NCBI GenBank assembly: GCA_947627595.1
Contig: CANQWQ010000014.1
Location: 1-38,215 of the forward strand
Length of the DNA: 38,215 bases
Source: an uncultured Clostridia bacterium
Lineage (GTDB): Bacteria; Bacillota; Clostridia; TANB77; CAG-508
Direction of reading: 5' to 3'
The translations under genes were made by a program, and so were the position numbers. A model generated the notes under the pieces. It saw only the letters and a list, made by a program, of their open reading frames with translations, was not told the DNA's origin and did not search any database. Below are positions 1-7,192 of the stretch, piece by piece. Every line of letters begins with the position of its first letter. Position 1 is the first letter of the stretch.

Positions 1-63
1 GTAAAATTAGAGTTATCACCATACGACCTTTCAAAAGGACGTATAACATGGAGAGCTAAATAA
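1..63 (+). CDS. infA: Translation initiation factor IF-1, C-terminal end (partial)
   Basis: Only the last 20 codons and the stop are in the window. They end in [16 protein letters not shown], the conserved C-terminus of bacterial IF-1 (usually LSPYDLTKGRITYRFK), a small OB-fold protein that binds the 30S A site during initiation. rpmJ follows 25 bases later, the standard order in Firmicutes, and supports the call. The start lies before the window. Confidence 0.93.
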   Translation, partial: VKLELSPYDLSKGRITWRAK

Positions 64-88
64 GAATAAAGAAAGGATGAAAGTTGAA

Positions 89-202
89 ATGAAAGTAAGA
101 CCATCAGTAAAGAAAATTTGCGACAAATGCAAAATCATCAAAAGAAAAGGTGTTATAAGAGTAATTTGCGAAAACCCTAAACATAAACAAAGACAAGGGT
201 AA
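89..202 (+). CDS. rpmJ: 50S ribosomal protein L36 (bL36)
   Basis: A 37-residue protein starting [15 protein letters not shown] and ending KHKQRQG, the normal length and sequence of bL36. The zinc-ribbon ligands are visible: the CDKC pair, a later Cys (VICENP) and a His near the end (KHKQ), i.e. the zinc-binding (C+) form of L36. An AAAGGA Shine-Dalgarno lies upstream of the ATG. It sits between infA and rpsM as in most Firmicutes, and was found by reading the sequence directly because it is short. Confidence 0.97.
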   Translation: MKVRPSVKKICDKCKIIKRKGVIRVICENPKHKQRQG

Positions 203-221
203 TTTATTTTATTTTGATATT

Positions 222-275
222 AACATAAATATGTGCGGCTGTTAGTTTTTTAAAACTAAATATCATATTTATGTT
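222..275 (+). promoter_or_regulatory. Nested hairpin in the rpmJ-rpsM leader
   Basis: A perfect 12-base inverted repeat (AACATAAATATG at 222-233, complementary to 264-275) encloses a second perfect 8-base stem (TTAGTTTT 242-249 with AAAACTAA 252-259). A smaller GCCC/GGGC hairpin follows at 286-301. The whole 209-base gap (203-411) has no coding potential. Such leaders inside ribosomal operons can bind an autoregulatory r-protein or be RNA-processing sites. I cannot match it to a known r-protein leader, so the function is inference. Confidence 0.5.
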
Positions 276-411
276 TATATATTATGCCCAAGAAATAGGG
301 CAAGCTATATAGGGGACTTATAAGTTAGTAATTCTAGCCAAATTATATAAGTTATAAGGACTTATAGAGTAACATTTTAAAAAATATTGACGGAAGAGGT
401 GTAAAAAAAGT

Positions 412-783
412 ATGGCTCGTTTAGCAGGTGTTGATTTACCTAGAGAAAAGAGAATTGAGATTGGTTTAACTTATATTTATGGTATAGGTTTAACAACTTC
501 TCAAAAAATCTTAAAAGATGCTGGTGTAAACCCAGATACTAGAGTAAAAGATTTAACTGATGACGAAGTAGCTGCAATTAGAAAAGCTATGGACGGTTAT
601 AAAGTTGAAGGTGACTTAAGAAGAGAAGTTGCTTTAAACATCAAAAGACTTACTGAAATTGGATGCTATAGAGGAATTAGACATAGAAGAGGTCTTCCTG
701 TAAGAGGACAAAGAACTAAGACTAATGCTCGTACTAGAAAAGGTCCAAGAAAATTAGTAAGCAAAAGTAAAGCAGCAAAATAA
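412..783 (+). CDS. rpsM: 30S ribosomal protein S13 (uS13)
   Basis: A 123-residue protein beginning [21 protein letters not shown], typical for uS13. It carries the helix-hairpin-helix-type [12 protein letters not shown] segment and the basic C-terminal tail ([18 protein letters not shown]) that contacts the P-site tRNA and 16S rRNA in the 30S head. The start is preceded by GGAAGAGGTG. It is the first gene after the structured leader and is followed by rpsK, rpsD and rpoA, the classical alpha operon. All arginines use AGA or CGT. Confidence 0.98.
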   Translation: MARLAGVDLPREKRIEIGLTYIYGIGLTTSQKILKDAGVNPDTRVKDLTDDEVAAIRKAMDGYKVEGDLRREVALNIKRLTEIGCYRGIRHRRGLPVRGQRTKTNARTRKGPRKLVSKSKAAK

Positions 784-847
784 GATTTTAATTATAGTGT
801 AGGAAAACCATAGTTTTCCACTGATATTATAAGGAGGAAGTTTTAAA

Positions 848-1252
848 ATGGCAAAGGCAAATGCTGGTAAAAAAGCAACAGGCGTTAGAAAAAGAGAGAG
901 AAAGAACGTAGATAAAGGTTCTGCTCATATTCATTCTAGTTTTAATAATACAATAGTATCAATTACAGATACACAAGGAAATGTTATTTCTTGGGCAAGT
1001 GCCGGAGAATTAGGATTCAAAGGTTCAAGAAAAAGCACTCCATTCGCAGCAGGTCAAGCAGCTGAAACTGCAGCTAAAACTGCAATTGAACATGGAATGA
1101 AAACAGTAGAAGTTTTTGTAAAAGGACCTGGTTCTGGTAGAGAAGCTGCAATTCGTGCACTTCAAACAGCAGGTTTAGATATTACAATGATTAAAGATGT
1201 TACTCCAATTCCACACAATGGATGCAGACCACCAAAAAGAAGAAGAGTATAG
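848..1252 (+). CDS. rpsK: 30S ribosomal protein S11 (uS11)
   Basis: A 134-residue protein with the conserved core [20 protein letters not shown], the [17 protein letters not shown] segment and the C-terminal [15 protein letters not shown]. It sits on the 30S platform next to the mRNA exit/Shine-Dalgarno helix. The N-terminus carries a short basic extension ([14 protein letters not shown]). A strong AAGGAGGAAG ribosome-binding site precedes the ATG. It is 64 bases after rpsM and 26 bases before rpsD. Confidence 0.98.
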   Translation: MAKANAGKKATGVRKRERKNVDKGSAHIHSSFNNTIVSITDTQGNVISWASAGELGFKGSRKSTPFAAGQAAETAAKTAIEHGMKTVEVFVKGPGSGREAAIRALQTAGLDITMIKDVTPIPHNGCRPPKRRRV

Positions 1253-1278
1253 TGAATTATTAGAAAGGAAGATATAAA

Positions 1279-1869
1279 ATGGCTAGATATAAAGATCCTG
1301 TATTGAAAAGATGCAGAAGTTTAGGAATTGATCCTACTTATCTTGGATATAACAAGAAAAGCAAGAAAAATCCTAATAGTAATAAAAGAAAAGTTAGCGA
1401 ATATGGTCTTCAATTAAAAGAAAAACAAAAAGCAAAATTTGTTTATGGTGTCTTAGAAAAACAATTTAGAAATTATTTTGAAATCGCTAACAGTAAAAAA
1501 GGTATTACTGGTGAAAATTTACTTCAAATATTAGAAAGTAGATTAGATAACGTAGTATTTAGATTAGGTTTTGGAACTACAAGACCACAAGCAAGATTAT
1601 TAGTAACACATGGAAATATAGAAGTTAATGGTAAAAAAGTTGATATAGCTTCTTATTTAGTAAAACCAGGTGACATTGTTGCAGTAAGAGAAATTAGAAA
1701 AGACAATAAAATTATTAAAGAAAACATGGAGAAAAATAAAGTAACTCTACCTGATTGGTTAAAATTAAACGAAAAGAATTTATCTGGTAAAGTTGTAAGA
1801 TTACCAGCTAGAGAAGAAATCGACGTTCCTGTAGAAGAACACTTAATAGTTGAGTTATATTCTAAATAA
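1279..1869 (+). CDS. rpsD: 30S ribosomal protein S4 (uS4)
   Basis: A 196-residue protein with the N-terminal MARYKDPVLKRCRSLGI, then the S4 RNA-binding fold around LESRLDNVVFRLGFGTTRPQ and VTHGNIEVNGKKV. S4 is a primary 16S rRNA binding protein that nucleates 30S assembly and in many bacteria also represses its own operon. The usual N-terminal zinc cysteines are mostly absent (one Cys seen), as in the zinc-free form. It lies directly upstream of rpoA with a 128-base gap. Confidence 0.97.
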   Translation: MARYKDPVLKRCRSLGIDPTYLGYNKKSKKNPNSNKRKVSEYGLQLKEKQKAKFVYGVLEKQFRNYFEIANSKKGITGENLLQILESRLDNVVFRLGFGTTRPQARLLVTHGNIEVNGKKVDIASYLVKPGDIVAVREIRKDNKIIKENMEKNKVTLPDWLKLNEKNLSGKVVRLPAREEIDVPVEEHLIVELYSK

Positions 1870-1908
1870 TATTTTATATTTGTTTATATTTTATTTAAGA
1901 ATATTATA

Positions 1909-1929
1909 CGGTTTCTTATCTAGAAATCG
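1909..1929 (+). promoter_or_regulatory. Hairpin in the rpsD-rpoA gap
   Basis: The arms CGGTTTCT (1909-1916) and AGAAATCG (1922-1929) form an 8-pair stem with one G-U pair and a five-base loop, in the 128-base gap between rpsD and rpoA. No run of T follows, so it is not a simple terminator. A role in S4 autoregulation or transcript processing is possible but not shown. Confidence 0.3.
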
Positions 1930-1997
1930 TGTTGCGCTTAGGATTTGTACGTAAGATGTAAAAAAATTAAAGGTTAAAAGCCGATTAGGAGGTAAAA

Positions 1998-2945
1998 ATG
2001 ATTGAATTTGAAAAACCAAATATTGTATGTAGTGAGACAGACGATAAGAGGAATTATGCAAAATTCATATGTGAACCATTAGAGCGTGGATATGGTATGA
2101 CAATAGGAAATTCTTTAAGAAGAATTTTACTATCATCATTACCAGGAGCTGCTATAACAAGTATTAAATTAGATGGCGTACTACACGAATTTTCTACAAT
2201 CAAAGGAATTGTAGAAGATGTCCCTGAGTTGATTGTAAATTTAAAAAATGTTAGATTAAAAGTTACAGATAATGAAGAAAAAATAATCAGAATAGTTCAT
2301 AAAGGTGCTGGAGAGATTACAGCTGGAGACATTGAAACAGATGGAACAGTTGAAGTATTAAATAAAGAATTACATATTGCAACAGCATCTGCAGAAGCTG
2401 ATTTACATCTTGAAATGACAGTAAACCGTGGTAGAGGTTATAATGTAGCTGACAAAAATAAAAAAGAAAACAGTCCAATAGACGTTTTACCAATAGATTC
2501 AATATTTACTCCTGTAAAGAAAGTTAATTATACAGTAGAAAATACTAGAGTTGGTCAAATGGTTGATTATGACAAACTTACAATAGAAGTTTGGACAGAT
2601 GGAAGTTTAAAACCATTTGAAGCATTAAGTTTAGCTGCAAAAGTTATGGTAGGTCATTTAGAGTTATTTATAGATTTATCAGAAACTGCTAAAAATACTC
2701 AAGTTATGGTTGAAAAAGAAGAATCTAAGAAAGAAAAAGTATTGGAAATGCCAATTGAAGAACTTGAACTTTCAGTTAGATCATATAACTGCTTAAAGAG
2801 AGCCGGAATTGCTACAGTTGAAGACTTAGCAAATAAATCTCAAGAGGATATGATGAAAGTTAGAAATTTAGGAAAGAAATCTCTTGATGAAGTTACTAAC
2901 AAATTAATAGCTTTAGGTTTAAGTTTTACAACTGATGAAGATTAA
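1998..2945 (+). CDS. rpoA: DNA-directed RNA polymerase subunit alpha
   Basis: A 315-residue alpha subunit. The N-terminal dimerisation/assembly domain (about 1-230) shows [20 protein letters not shown] and the [20 protein letters not shown] segment. A linker rich in Glu/Lys follows, then the C-terminal domain (about 250-315) with [16 protein letters not shown] and [12 protein letters not shown], the part that contacts UP elements and activators. The start has a TTAGGAGGT ribosome-binding site. Length and order (rpsD, rpoA, rplQ) are standard. Confidence 0.98.
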   Translation: MIEFEKPNIVCSETDDKRNYAKFICEPLERGYGMTIGNSLRRILLSSLPGAAITSIKLDGVLHEFSTIKGIVEDVPELIVNLKNVRLKVTDNEEKIIRIVHKGAGEITAGDIETDGTVEVLNKELHIATASAEADLHLEMTVNRGRGYNVADKNKKENSPIDVLPIDSIFTPVKKVNYTVENTRVGQMVDYDKLTIEVWTDGSLKPFEALSLAAKVMVGHLELFIDLSETAKNTQVMVEKEESKKEKVLEMPIEELELSVRSYNCLKRAGIATVEDLANKSQEDMMKVRNLGKKSLDEVTNKLIALGLSFTTDED

Positions 2946-2975
2946 TTAAGAATTTGATAAGAAGAGGTGAATAAA

Positions 2976-3485
2976 GTGGCAGGCACTAGAAAACTAGGAA
3001 GAACAACTGATCAAAGATTAGCAATGTTAAAATGCTTAACTACAGATTTAATATTAAATGGTAAGATAGTTACTACTGAAGCTAGAGCTAAAGAAGTTAA
3101 AGCTATCGCTGACTCTGTTATTAGTTTAGCAGTTAAAGAAAAAGATAACTTTGAAGAAGTTGAAGTAAAAGTTGTTAAAGCTAAGCTTGACAGCAAAGGA
3201 AAGAAAGTTACTGAAAAAGTAACAAGTAAAAATGGTAAAGAATATTTAAGAGTTGTTAAAGAAGAAACAACTGAAAAAAGACAAAAAGACATGCCTTCAA
3301 GATTAAATGCTAGAAGAAAGATTATGACTAAAGTTAATAAAGTTGAAGGTGTTGACTTAATGAATAAATTATTTAACGAAATAGCTCCAAAATATGCAGA
3401 TAGAGTTGGTGGATATACTCGTATCTTAAAAATGGAAGCTAGACGTGGAGATAATGCAGACGTAGCTGTATTAACATTAATTTAG
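2976..3485 (+). CDS. rplQ: 50S ribosomal protein L17 (bL17), long form
   Basis: The product begins MAGTRKLGRTTDQRLAMLK and ends with the L17 signature GGYTRILKMEARRGDNADVAVLTL. I chose the GTG at 2976 rather than the GTG at 2967, because the AGAGGTG ribosome-binding site overlaps 2967 and the L17 N-terminus aligns with the later start. At 169 residues it is longer than usual L17 (about 115-130). The excess is a lysine-rich insertion near residues 50-100 (KVVKAKLDSKGKKVTEK). It is the last gene of the operon, followed by a terminator. Confidence 0.96.
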   Translation: MAGTRKLGRTTDQRLAMLKCLTTDLILNGKIVTTEARAKEVKAIADSVISLAVKEKDNFEEVEVKVVKAKLDSKGKKVTEKVTSKNGKEYLRVVKEETTEKRQKDMPSRLNARRKIMTKVNKVEGVDLMNKLFNEIAPKYADRVGGYTRILKMEARRGDNADVAVLTLI

Positions 3486-3510
3486 TTTTGTGTATATATA
3501 AATAATAAAA

Positions 3511-3541
3511 ATGACACTTTGAAAAAAGTGTTATTTTTTTG
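3511..3541 (+). terminator. Rho-independent terminator after rplQ
   Basis: ATGACACTTT (3511-3520) pairs with AAAGTGTTAT (3525-3534, one G-U pair) over a four-base loop, followed by a run of seven T. It closes the ribosomal/alpha operon. Confidence 0.85.
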
Positions 3542-3555
3542 TCTTGTAACAGAAA

Positions 3556-3570
3556 ATGTAAATTTTACAT
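3556..3570. promoter_or_regulatory. Perfect palindrome upstream of the 3599 gene
   Basis: ATGTAAATTTTACAT is a perfect inverted repeat around a central T. It lies inside the spacer of a weak promoter-like pair (TTGTAA 3544-3549, CATAAT 3568-3573, spacer 18), a position where a repressor could block the polymerase. The palindrome is AT-rich and could be chance. Confidence 0.3.
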
Positions 3571-3598
3571 AATATACAAGTAAAAGGAGATGTATATT

Positions 3599-3952
3599 AT
3601 GTTTGTTTTACAAGTTATTAGTGTTGTGATCTTTATTTATGGAATTTTAAGCTTAATTCAAGATATATTAAATGAAATTACATATAAAAAAGTTTTTCAT
3701 AATATGAAGATTGTAGTTTTTGCAAAAGATTTAGAAAAAAATATTGAACAATTTTTAATTGAACTAAGTAATATGAAAAAATCTAATTGTTATAAACAAA
3801 TAATAGTTATTGATTTAAATGAAAAAGATGAGATATCAAAAATAAAATCAAGATTTTTAGATAATGAAATAAATGTTGATATTTTAAGTCTTGAAGATGG
3901 AAGAAGATATGCTTCTAATTTGCTCCAGAATGAAAATATAAGCTTTTTATAA
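3599..3952 (+). CDS. Small membrane-anchored protein of unknown function
   Basis: A 117-residue protein. The ATG at 3599 is preferred over the one at 3590, which overlaps the AGGAGA ribosome-binding site. Residues about 1-22 (MFVLQVISVVIFIYGILSLI) form one membrane helix. The cytoplasmic part (from about MKIVVFAKDLEKNIEQFL) alternates beta strands and helices (IIVIDLNEKDE), reminiscent of a small alpha/beta nucleotide- or sugar-binding fold, but no family is recognised. It lies just upstream of a separately promoted polyprenol kinase gene. Confidence 0.75.
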   Translation: MFVLQVISVVIFIYGILSLIQDILNEITYKKVFHNMKIVVFAKDLEKNIEQFLIELSNMKKSNCYKQIIVIDLNEKDEISKIKSRFLDNEINVDILSLEDGRRYASNLLQNENISFL

Positions 3953-3954
3953 TA

Positions 3955-3983
3955 TTGACATTATATTTCTTCTATGTTATTAT
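3955..3983 (+). promoter_or_regulatory. Sigma-A type promoter for the kinase gene at 4013
   Basis: TTGACA (3955-3960), a 17-base spacer, then TATTAT (3978-3983): a full -35 and 5 of 6 bases of the -10 at ideal spacing, about 30 bases before the start codon. Confidence 0.75.
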
Positions 3984-4012
3984 AAAAAAAGTTTTTAAAA
4001 AGGAAAAATATT

Positions 4013-4681
4013 ATGAGAAATATATTTGGTTTAATAGTTTCATTTGTTTTTATAGCAATAGTTATACTTTCTGCAAAACTTTTTGAAAAAGCTGGAAAAG
4101 AAGCTAGTAGAAAATATATACACATTGTTCTTTCAAACTGGTGGATAATAGCAATGGTATTTTTTGATAGTCCATATTGGGCTATGATATTACCAATTGT
4201 ATTTGTTTTTATAAATTATGCTTCATATAAATTTAATATAATAAAATCAATGGAAAGAGACGAAAGCGAAAGAGATGGACTTGGAACAGTTTATTATGCG
4301 ATAACATTATTAGTATTATCAATAGCTTTATTTGGTCCATTCAAAAATTATAAAACTGTTTGGGGACCTACAATAGGTTTAGCAGGTGTAGCTGTTATGG
4401 GATATTCAGATGCTTTAGCTGCAATAGTTGGAAGAAGTGTTAAAAGCCCATCATATACGATTTCAACAACTACAAAAACTCTAGCAGGTTCTTTAACAAT
4501 GTGTGCTACGACGTTTATCATATTATCAGGATTTTTAGTTTATTGTGGAATTACAAATTGGTTTTTAAAAGCAATTGTAATTTCTGTAGTTGATACAATT
4601 TTAGAAGCAATATCAATTAAAGGAACTGATAATTTAACAGTTCCACTAGCTACAGTTGGAATGTTATTACTTATGATTTAA
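4013..4681 (+). CDS. CTP-dependent phytol/dolichol-type polyprenol kinase family protein
   Basis: A 222-residue polytopic membrane protein with about six hydrophobic segments. Family motifs seen are GKEASRKYIHIVLSNWW near the N-terminus, GYSDALAAIVGR around residues 138-150 and KTLAGSLTMC near 160, matching the conserved RK-HI, (G)-SD-A-A---G and K-G blocks of the phytol/dolichol kinase and SEC59-like family. These enzymes phosphorylate membrane isoprenoid alcohols or diacylglycerol. The substrate cannot be told from the sequence. It has its own promoter, and the stop is only 13 bases from the terminator of the foreign island. Confidence 0.82.
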   Translation: MRNIFGLIVSFVFIAIVILSAKLFEKAGKEASRKYIHIVLSNWWIIAMVFFDSPYWAMILPIVFVFINYASYKFNIIKSMERDESERDGLGTVYYAITLLVLSIALFGPFKNYKTVWGPTIGLAGVAVMGYSDALAAIVGRSVKSPSYTISTTTKTLAGSLTMCATTFIILSGFLVYCGITNWFLKAIVISVVDTILEAISIKGTDNLTVPLATVGMLLLMI

Positions 4682-4694
4682 ATATAATCCGAAA

Positions 4695-4722
4695 AGCCCC
4701 CGGGGTATGAAACCCGGGGGCT
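4695..4722 (-). terminator. GC-rich terminator of the island gene
   Basis: A perfect 10-base stem AGCCCCCGGG / CCCGGGGGCT with an eight-base loop. Read on the minus strand it is followed by TTTTCGG, so it terminates the minus-strand island gene. Nine of the ten stem pairs are G-C, unlike every other terminator in the window, which are AT-rich. Confidence 0.85.
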
Positions 4723-4728
4723 CGTCGT

Positions 4729-5349
4729 TTAGCCTACGCGCCGGTTAGGAAACTCTATGATTTTGCTGTCTTCCTTGCGCTCGAAACGCCCTTTGGTAGT
4801 CCGGTTCACCTTGGAAACGCTGCGACGGCGACGGCTGTTCTTTTTCTCATAGCGGTATACAAGATAGTACACGAATGAAGTGACTGTGCGAGCAAAGCAC
4901 ACACAGAACACATAGATAAGGTAAATCATGCACGCCATGCAGAAGAACAAAATCGCAACCTGCAACGCCTTGGTGAAGAAGCTTCCGTTCAGTCCACTTA
5001 AGAACTGTGCGAAGCCGTTACCTTCAATCAATTCCTCTTTGAAGGCCTTGAAGAACAGATAACGACCGCCGCTCATCCAATGGGACCAGTCGCCCTCGGA
5101 CGCCCAGAGAATGCCAATGTGCTTCTCAAGAGAAGCAATGAAGTAGGCACACCCAGTGGCGATGAAAGAGCCGGAGAAAAGCTTCACGATGACACCACCA
5201 GTGATGGCGGTAGCAATCGCACCCAGAGCCGGGTAGGCACCGACCTTGAGACGTTTCCTGCACTTTCCCAGTGCTACGGCATAGGTGAACTGAATCACCT
5301 GGATGATGTCGAGCACGAAGCTCAACACCTTTTTGAGAATCTTGGACAT
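4729..5349 (-). CDS. Unrecognised two-helix membrane protein in a high-G+C island
   Basis: A 206-residue protein with no family I recognise. Hydrophobic segments lie at about 42-72 (AIATAITGGVIVKLF...) and 128-152 (cysteine-rich, ILFFCMACMIYLIYVFCVCF). A very basic tail follows (RRRR at 173-176, many K/R to the end), suggesting a cytoplasmic or nucleic-acid/lipid-facing C-terminus. The ATG at 5349 has an AAGGAGG site nine bases upstream. G+C is about 54% in three 60-base lines counted, against about 28% around it. Arg183 (4801-4803) and Arg203 (4741-4743) are CGG, a codon never read as arginine in the neighbouring genes. The gene has a consensus promoter and its own terminator. It is most likely a recent acquisition, or possibly an assembly join. 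Confidence 0.8.
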   Translation of the reverse strand: MSKILKKVLSFVLDIIQVIQFTYAVALGKCRKRLKVGAYPALGAIATAITGGVIVKLFSGSFIATGCAYFIASLEKHIGILWASEGDWSHWMSGGRYLFFKAFKEELIEGNGFAQFLSGLNGSFFTKALQVAILFFCMACMIYLIYVFCVCFARTVTSFVYYLVYRYEKKNSRRRRSVSKVNRTTKGRFERKEDSKIIEFPNRRVG

Positions 5350-5400
5350 TTTCTAATTCCTCCTTCTTTGGCACACTAGCCAAATACTAAAATAATCCCT

Positions 5401-5432
5401 CCGGGTTCCCCCGGGCACCGCTAAATTGCGGT
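5401..5432 (-). promoter_or_regulatory. GC-rich leader hairpins of the island transcript
   Basis: Between the promoter and the start codon, the minus-strand transcript can form two short hairpins: GCGGT/ACCGC arms at 5428-5432 and 5417-5421, and CCGGG/CCCGG arms at 5401-5405 and 5410-5414. They could stabilise the mRNA 5' end or have a regulatory role; no known class is recognised. Confidence 0.45.
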
Positions 5433-5441
5433 TACACTTTA

Positions 5442-5470
5442 ATTATAAGATAAAATGTAAACTCTGTCAA
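5442..5470 (-). promoter_or_regulatory. Perfect consensus promoter for the island gene
   Basis: On the minus strand: TTGACA (5465-5470), a 17-base spacer, then TATAAT (5442-5447). Both hexamers are exact matches to the sigma-70/sigma-A consensus at the ideal spacing. It is the strongest promoter-like sequence in the window. Confidence 0.85.
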
Positions 5471-5572
5471 AATTATTAATAAAAAAAGATGCAAGATATT
5501 TGCCAAAAATGGGAAGTATAGAAATGTAACTAAAAAGTAATGTAAAGTTAAACCAATTTTTATATTACTGGA

Positions 5573-7180
5573 TTGAATAAAAAAGCCGAGAATGATATAA
5601 TTATAAATATTATTGAGGGTATGGAGAAAGATTTGATGGATGAGATTAAAAGACTTAAATTGAATAATAGATCTCTAGAAGAATTCGATAAATTAATGAA
5701 TTACCATTTGGATAAGATCGAAGAGCTTGAAATTAATGAAATCAATATAAATCCAAAGCTTTATAATCTAATTGGATTATGTATAAACTTAAAACAATTA
5801 GTTATAAAAGGTGATTTAAGATCAGATGTAAATAAAATTATTTTCAATGTTTGCAAACCTGAAAATATCGAAACTTTGATTCTAGATTCAGTTAAATTGC
5901 CTACAAATAAAGTACTTTCAAAATTTACAAATATATCTACTATTTCTCTTAATAATATTAAATTTAGTAATTTAAGTTTGTTTTTTGATAACTTATCAAA
6001 TCCTGAAAAACTTGTAGCTCTAAATTTGAGCAATATTGATTTTGGTAAAAAACCAATATCAATTTGCAAGAAATTTGAAAACTTGAAATATTTGAATTTA
6101 GATAATTTGAAAAACTGCGAATTTGATAGTTTTGAATTTCTTTTTGAAAATAAAAACATGTCTAGATTTGAGTTTTATAATAATCAAATTAAAATCGAAA
6201 ATATAAATTCTCTATTAAGAGGAAAATATACAAAAAGAATAGAAGTTGATGTAGAAACTAGTGAAGACTGCCATATTTTAAATGGTTTAGAATTAGATGA
6301 TGGCGAAATCTCACTTACTGTAAACACTTGCGATTTAGAGAAATTTATTGGAAATGTTAGTTTATATAAATTGACGAATTTATTTATAGTTTTAGGAACT
6401 GATACAGAGATTGGAAAATATATTAAGAAATTCAAGAAAATTCAAGGAAAAGTTACTATCGCAATAAATGATATTGCATATTTTAGTATTGAAGATGCAA
6501 ACAAATTTCAAACAAGATTAAATGTTGAATATATAAATGTTTTACAAAGCCCAGAGCCATTAAAACTTACAGATAATATTCAATGTTACACAATTAGTGA
6601 ATATAATGATTTAAGAAAAGAATTTGATTTAATAGTTAATGCTATTTCATCTCATTCTACTGAGCTTGATAGATTTAATGAATTATATAATTATTTTGAA
6701 AATAATATAGAATATACAAATGAAGATGTAAATATTAGAGATGTTTTCCTTAGAAAAAAAGCATCACACAATTATTATGCACTTGCAATGAATAGTTGTT
6801 TAAAAGCACTTGGATATGAATCTAAAATAATTAGAGGAAATATTGGTGAAGAAGCTAATCTTCTTTGGAATCAAGTTAAAATAGATGATGAGTGGTATAA
6901 TTTTGATATTGCTTATGAGTTAAAAGCTAAAAGTAATAAAAAATTTTTACAATATGTATTTAAAAGCAATTTATTAAATGATGATCAATTTTATAAAACA
7001 CATACACCATCATTAGAATGTAAGCCAGAGCCTTGTTATTCAAGCTTACAAGAAGCGAAAAAAGAAATAAATGGAAGCGACAAATTAGGATTTTTCAAAT
7101 CAATATATTTAAAAATTCTTAGCATATTTAAATTTAATAAAGATAGAGCACTTCCAGATCCAAACGAAAATAAGAAATAG
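5573..7180 (+). CDS. Leucine-rich-repeat protein with degenerate transglutaminase-like domain
   Basis: About 535 residues. Residues about 60-210 are leucine-rich repeats (LKQLVIKGDL, ISTISLNNIKF, LVALNLSNIDF, LKYLNLDNL). Residues about 391-445 resemble a transglutaminase-like core (ALAMNSCLKALGYESKIIRG, then NLLWNQVKIDDEWYNFD). By eye, the catalytic Cys position is His and the HAWN histidine is Leu (LLWN), while the final Asp is kept, so it is probably not an active peptidase. A basic hydrophobic tail segment (FFKSIYLKILSIFKF) could be amphipathic. No signal peptide is seen. The start is uncertain: TTG at 5573, or ATG at 5621 with GAGGG very close. The next gene is 12 bases away, so they are likely cotranscribed. 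Confidence 0.72.
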   Translation: MNKKAENDIIINIIEGMEKDLMDEIKRLKLNNRSLEEFDKLMNYHLDKIEELEINEININPKLYNLIGLCINLKQLVIKGDLRSDVNKIIFNVCKPENIETLILDSVKLPTNKVLSKFTNISTISLNNIKFSNLSLFFDNLSNPEKLVALNLSNIDFGKKPISICKKFENLKYLNLDNLKNCEFDSFEFLFENKNMSRFEFYNNQIKIENINSLLRGKYTKRIEVDVETSEDCHILNGLELDDGEISLTVNTCDLEKFIGNVSLYKLTNLFIVLGTDTEIGKYIKKFKKIQGKVTIAINDIAYFSIEDANKFQTRLNVEYINVLQSPEPLKLTDNIQCYTISEYNDLRKEFDLIVNAISSHSTELDRFNELYNYFENNIEYTNEDVNIRDVFLRKKASHNYYALAMNSCLKALGYESKIIRGNIGEEANLLWNQVKIDDEWYNFDIAYELKAKSNKKFLQYVFKSNLLNDDQFYKTHTPSLECKPEPCYSSLQEAKKEINGSDKLGFFKSIYLKILSIFKFNKDRALPDPNENKK

Positions 7181-7192
7181 GAGGATGTTAAA

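Noticed and set aside
5080..5383. Overlapping + and - strand frames inside the high-G+C island
   Set aside because: These are out-of-frame shadows of the 206-residue minus-strand gene; they lack ribosome-binding sites of their own and have no protein-like hydrophobic pattern.
4690..5470. The island as an insertion sequence or integron cassette
   Set aside because: No transposase or integrase, no flanking inverted repeats, target duplication or attC-like fold was found at either edge.
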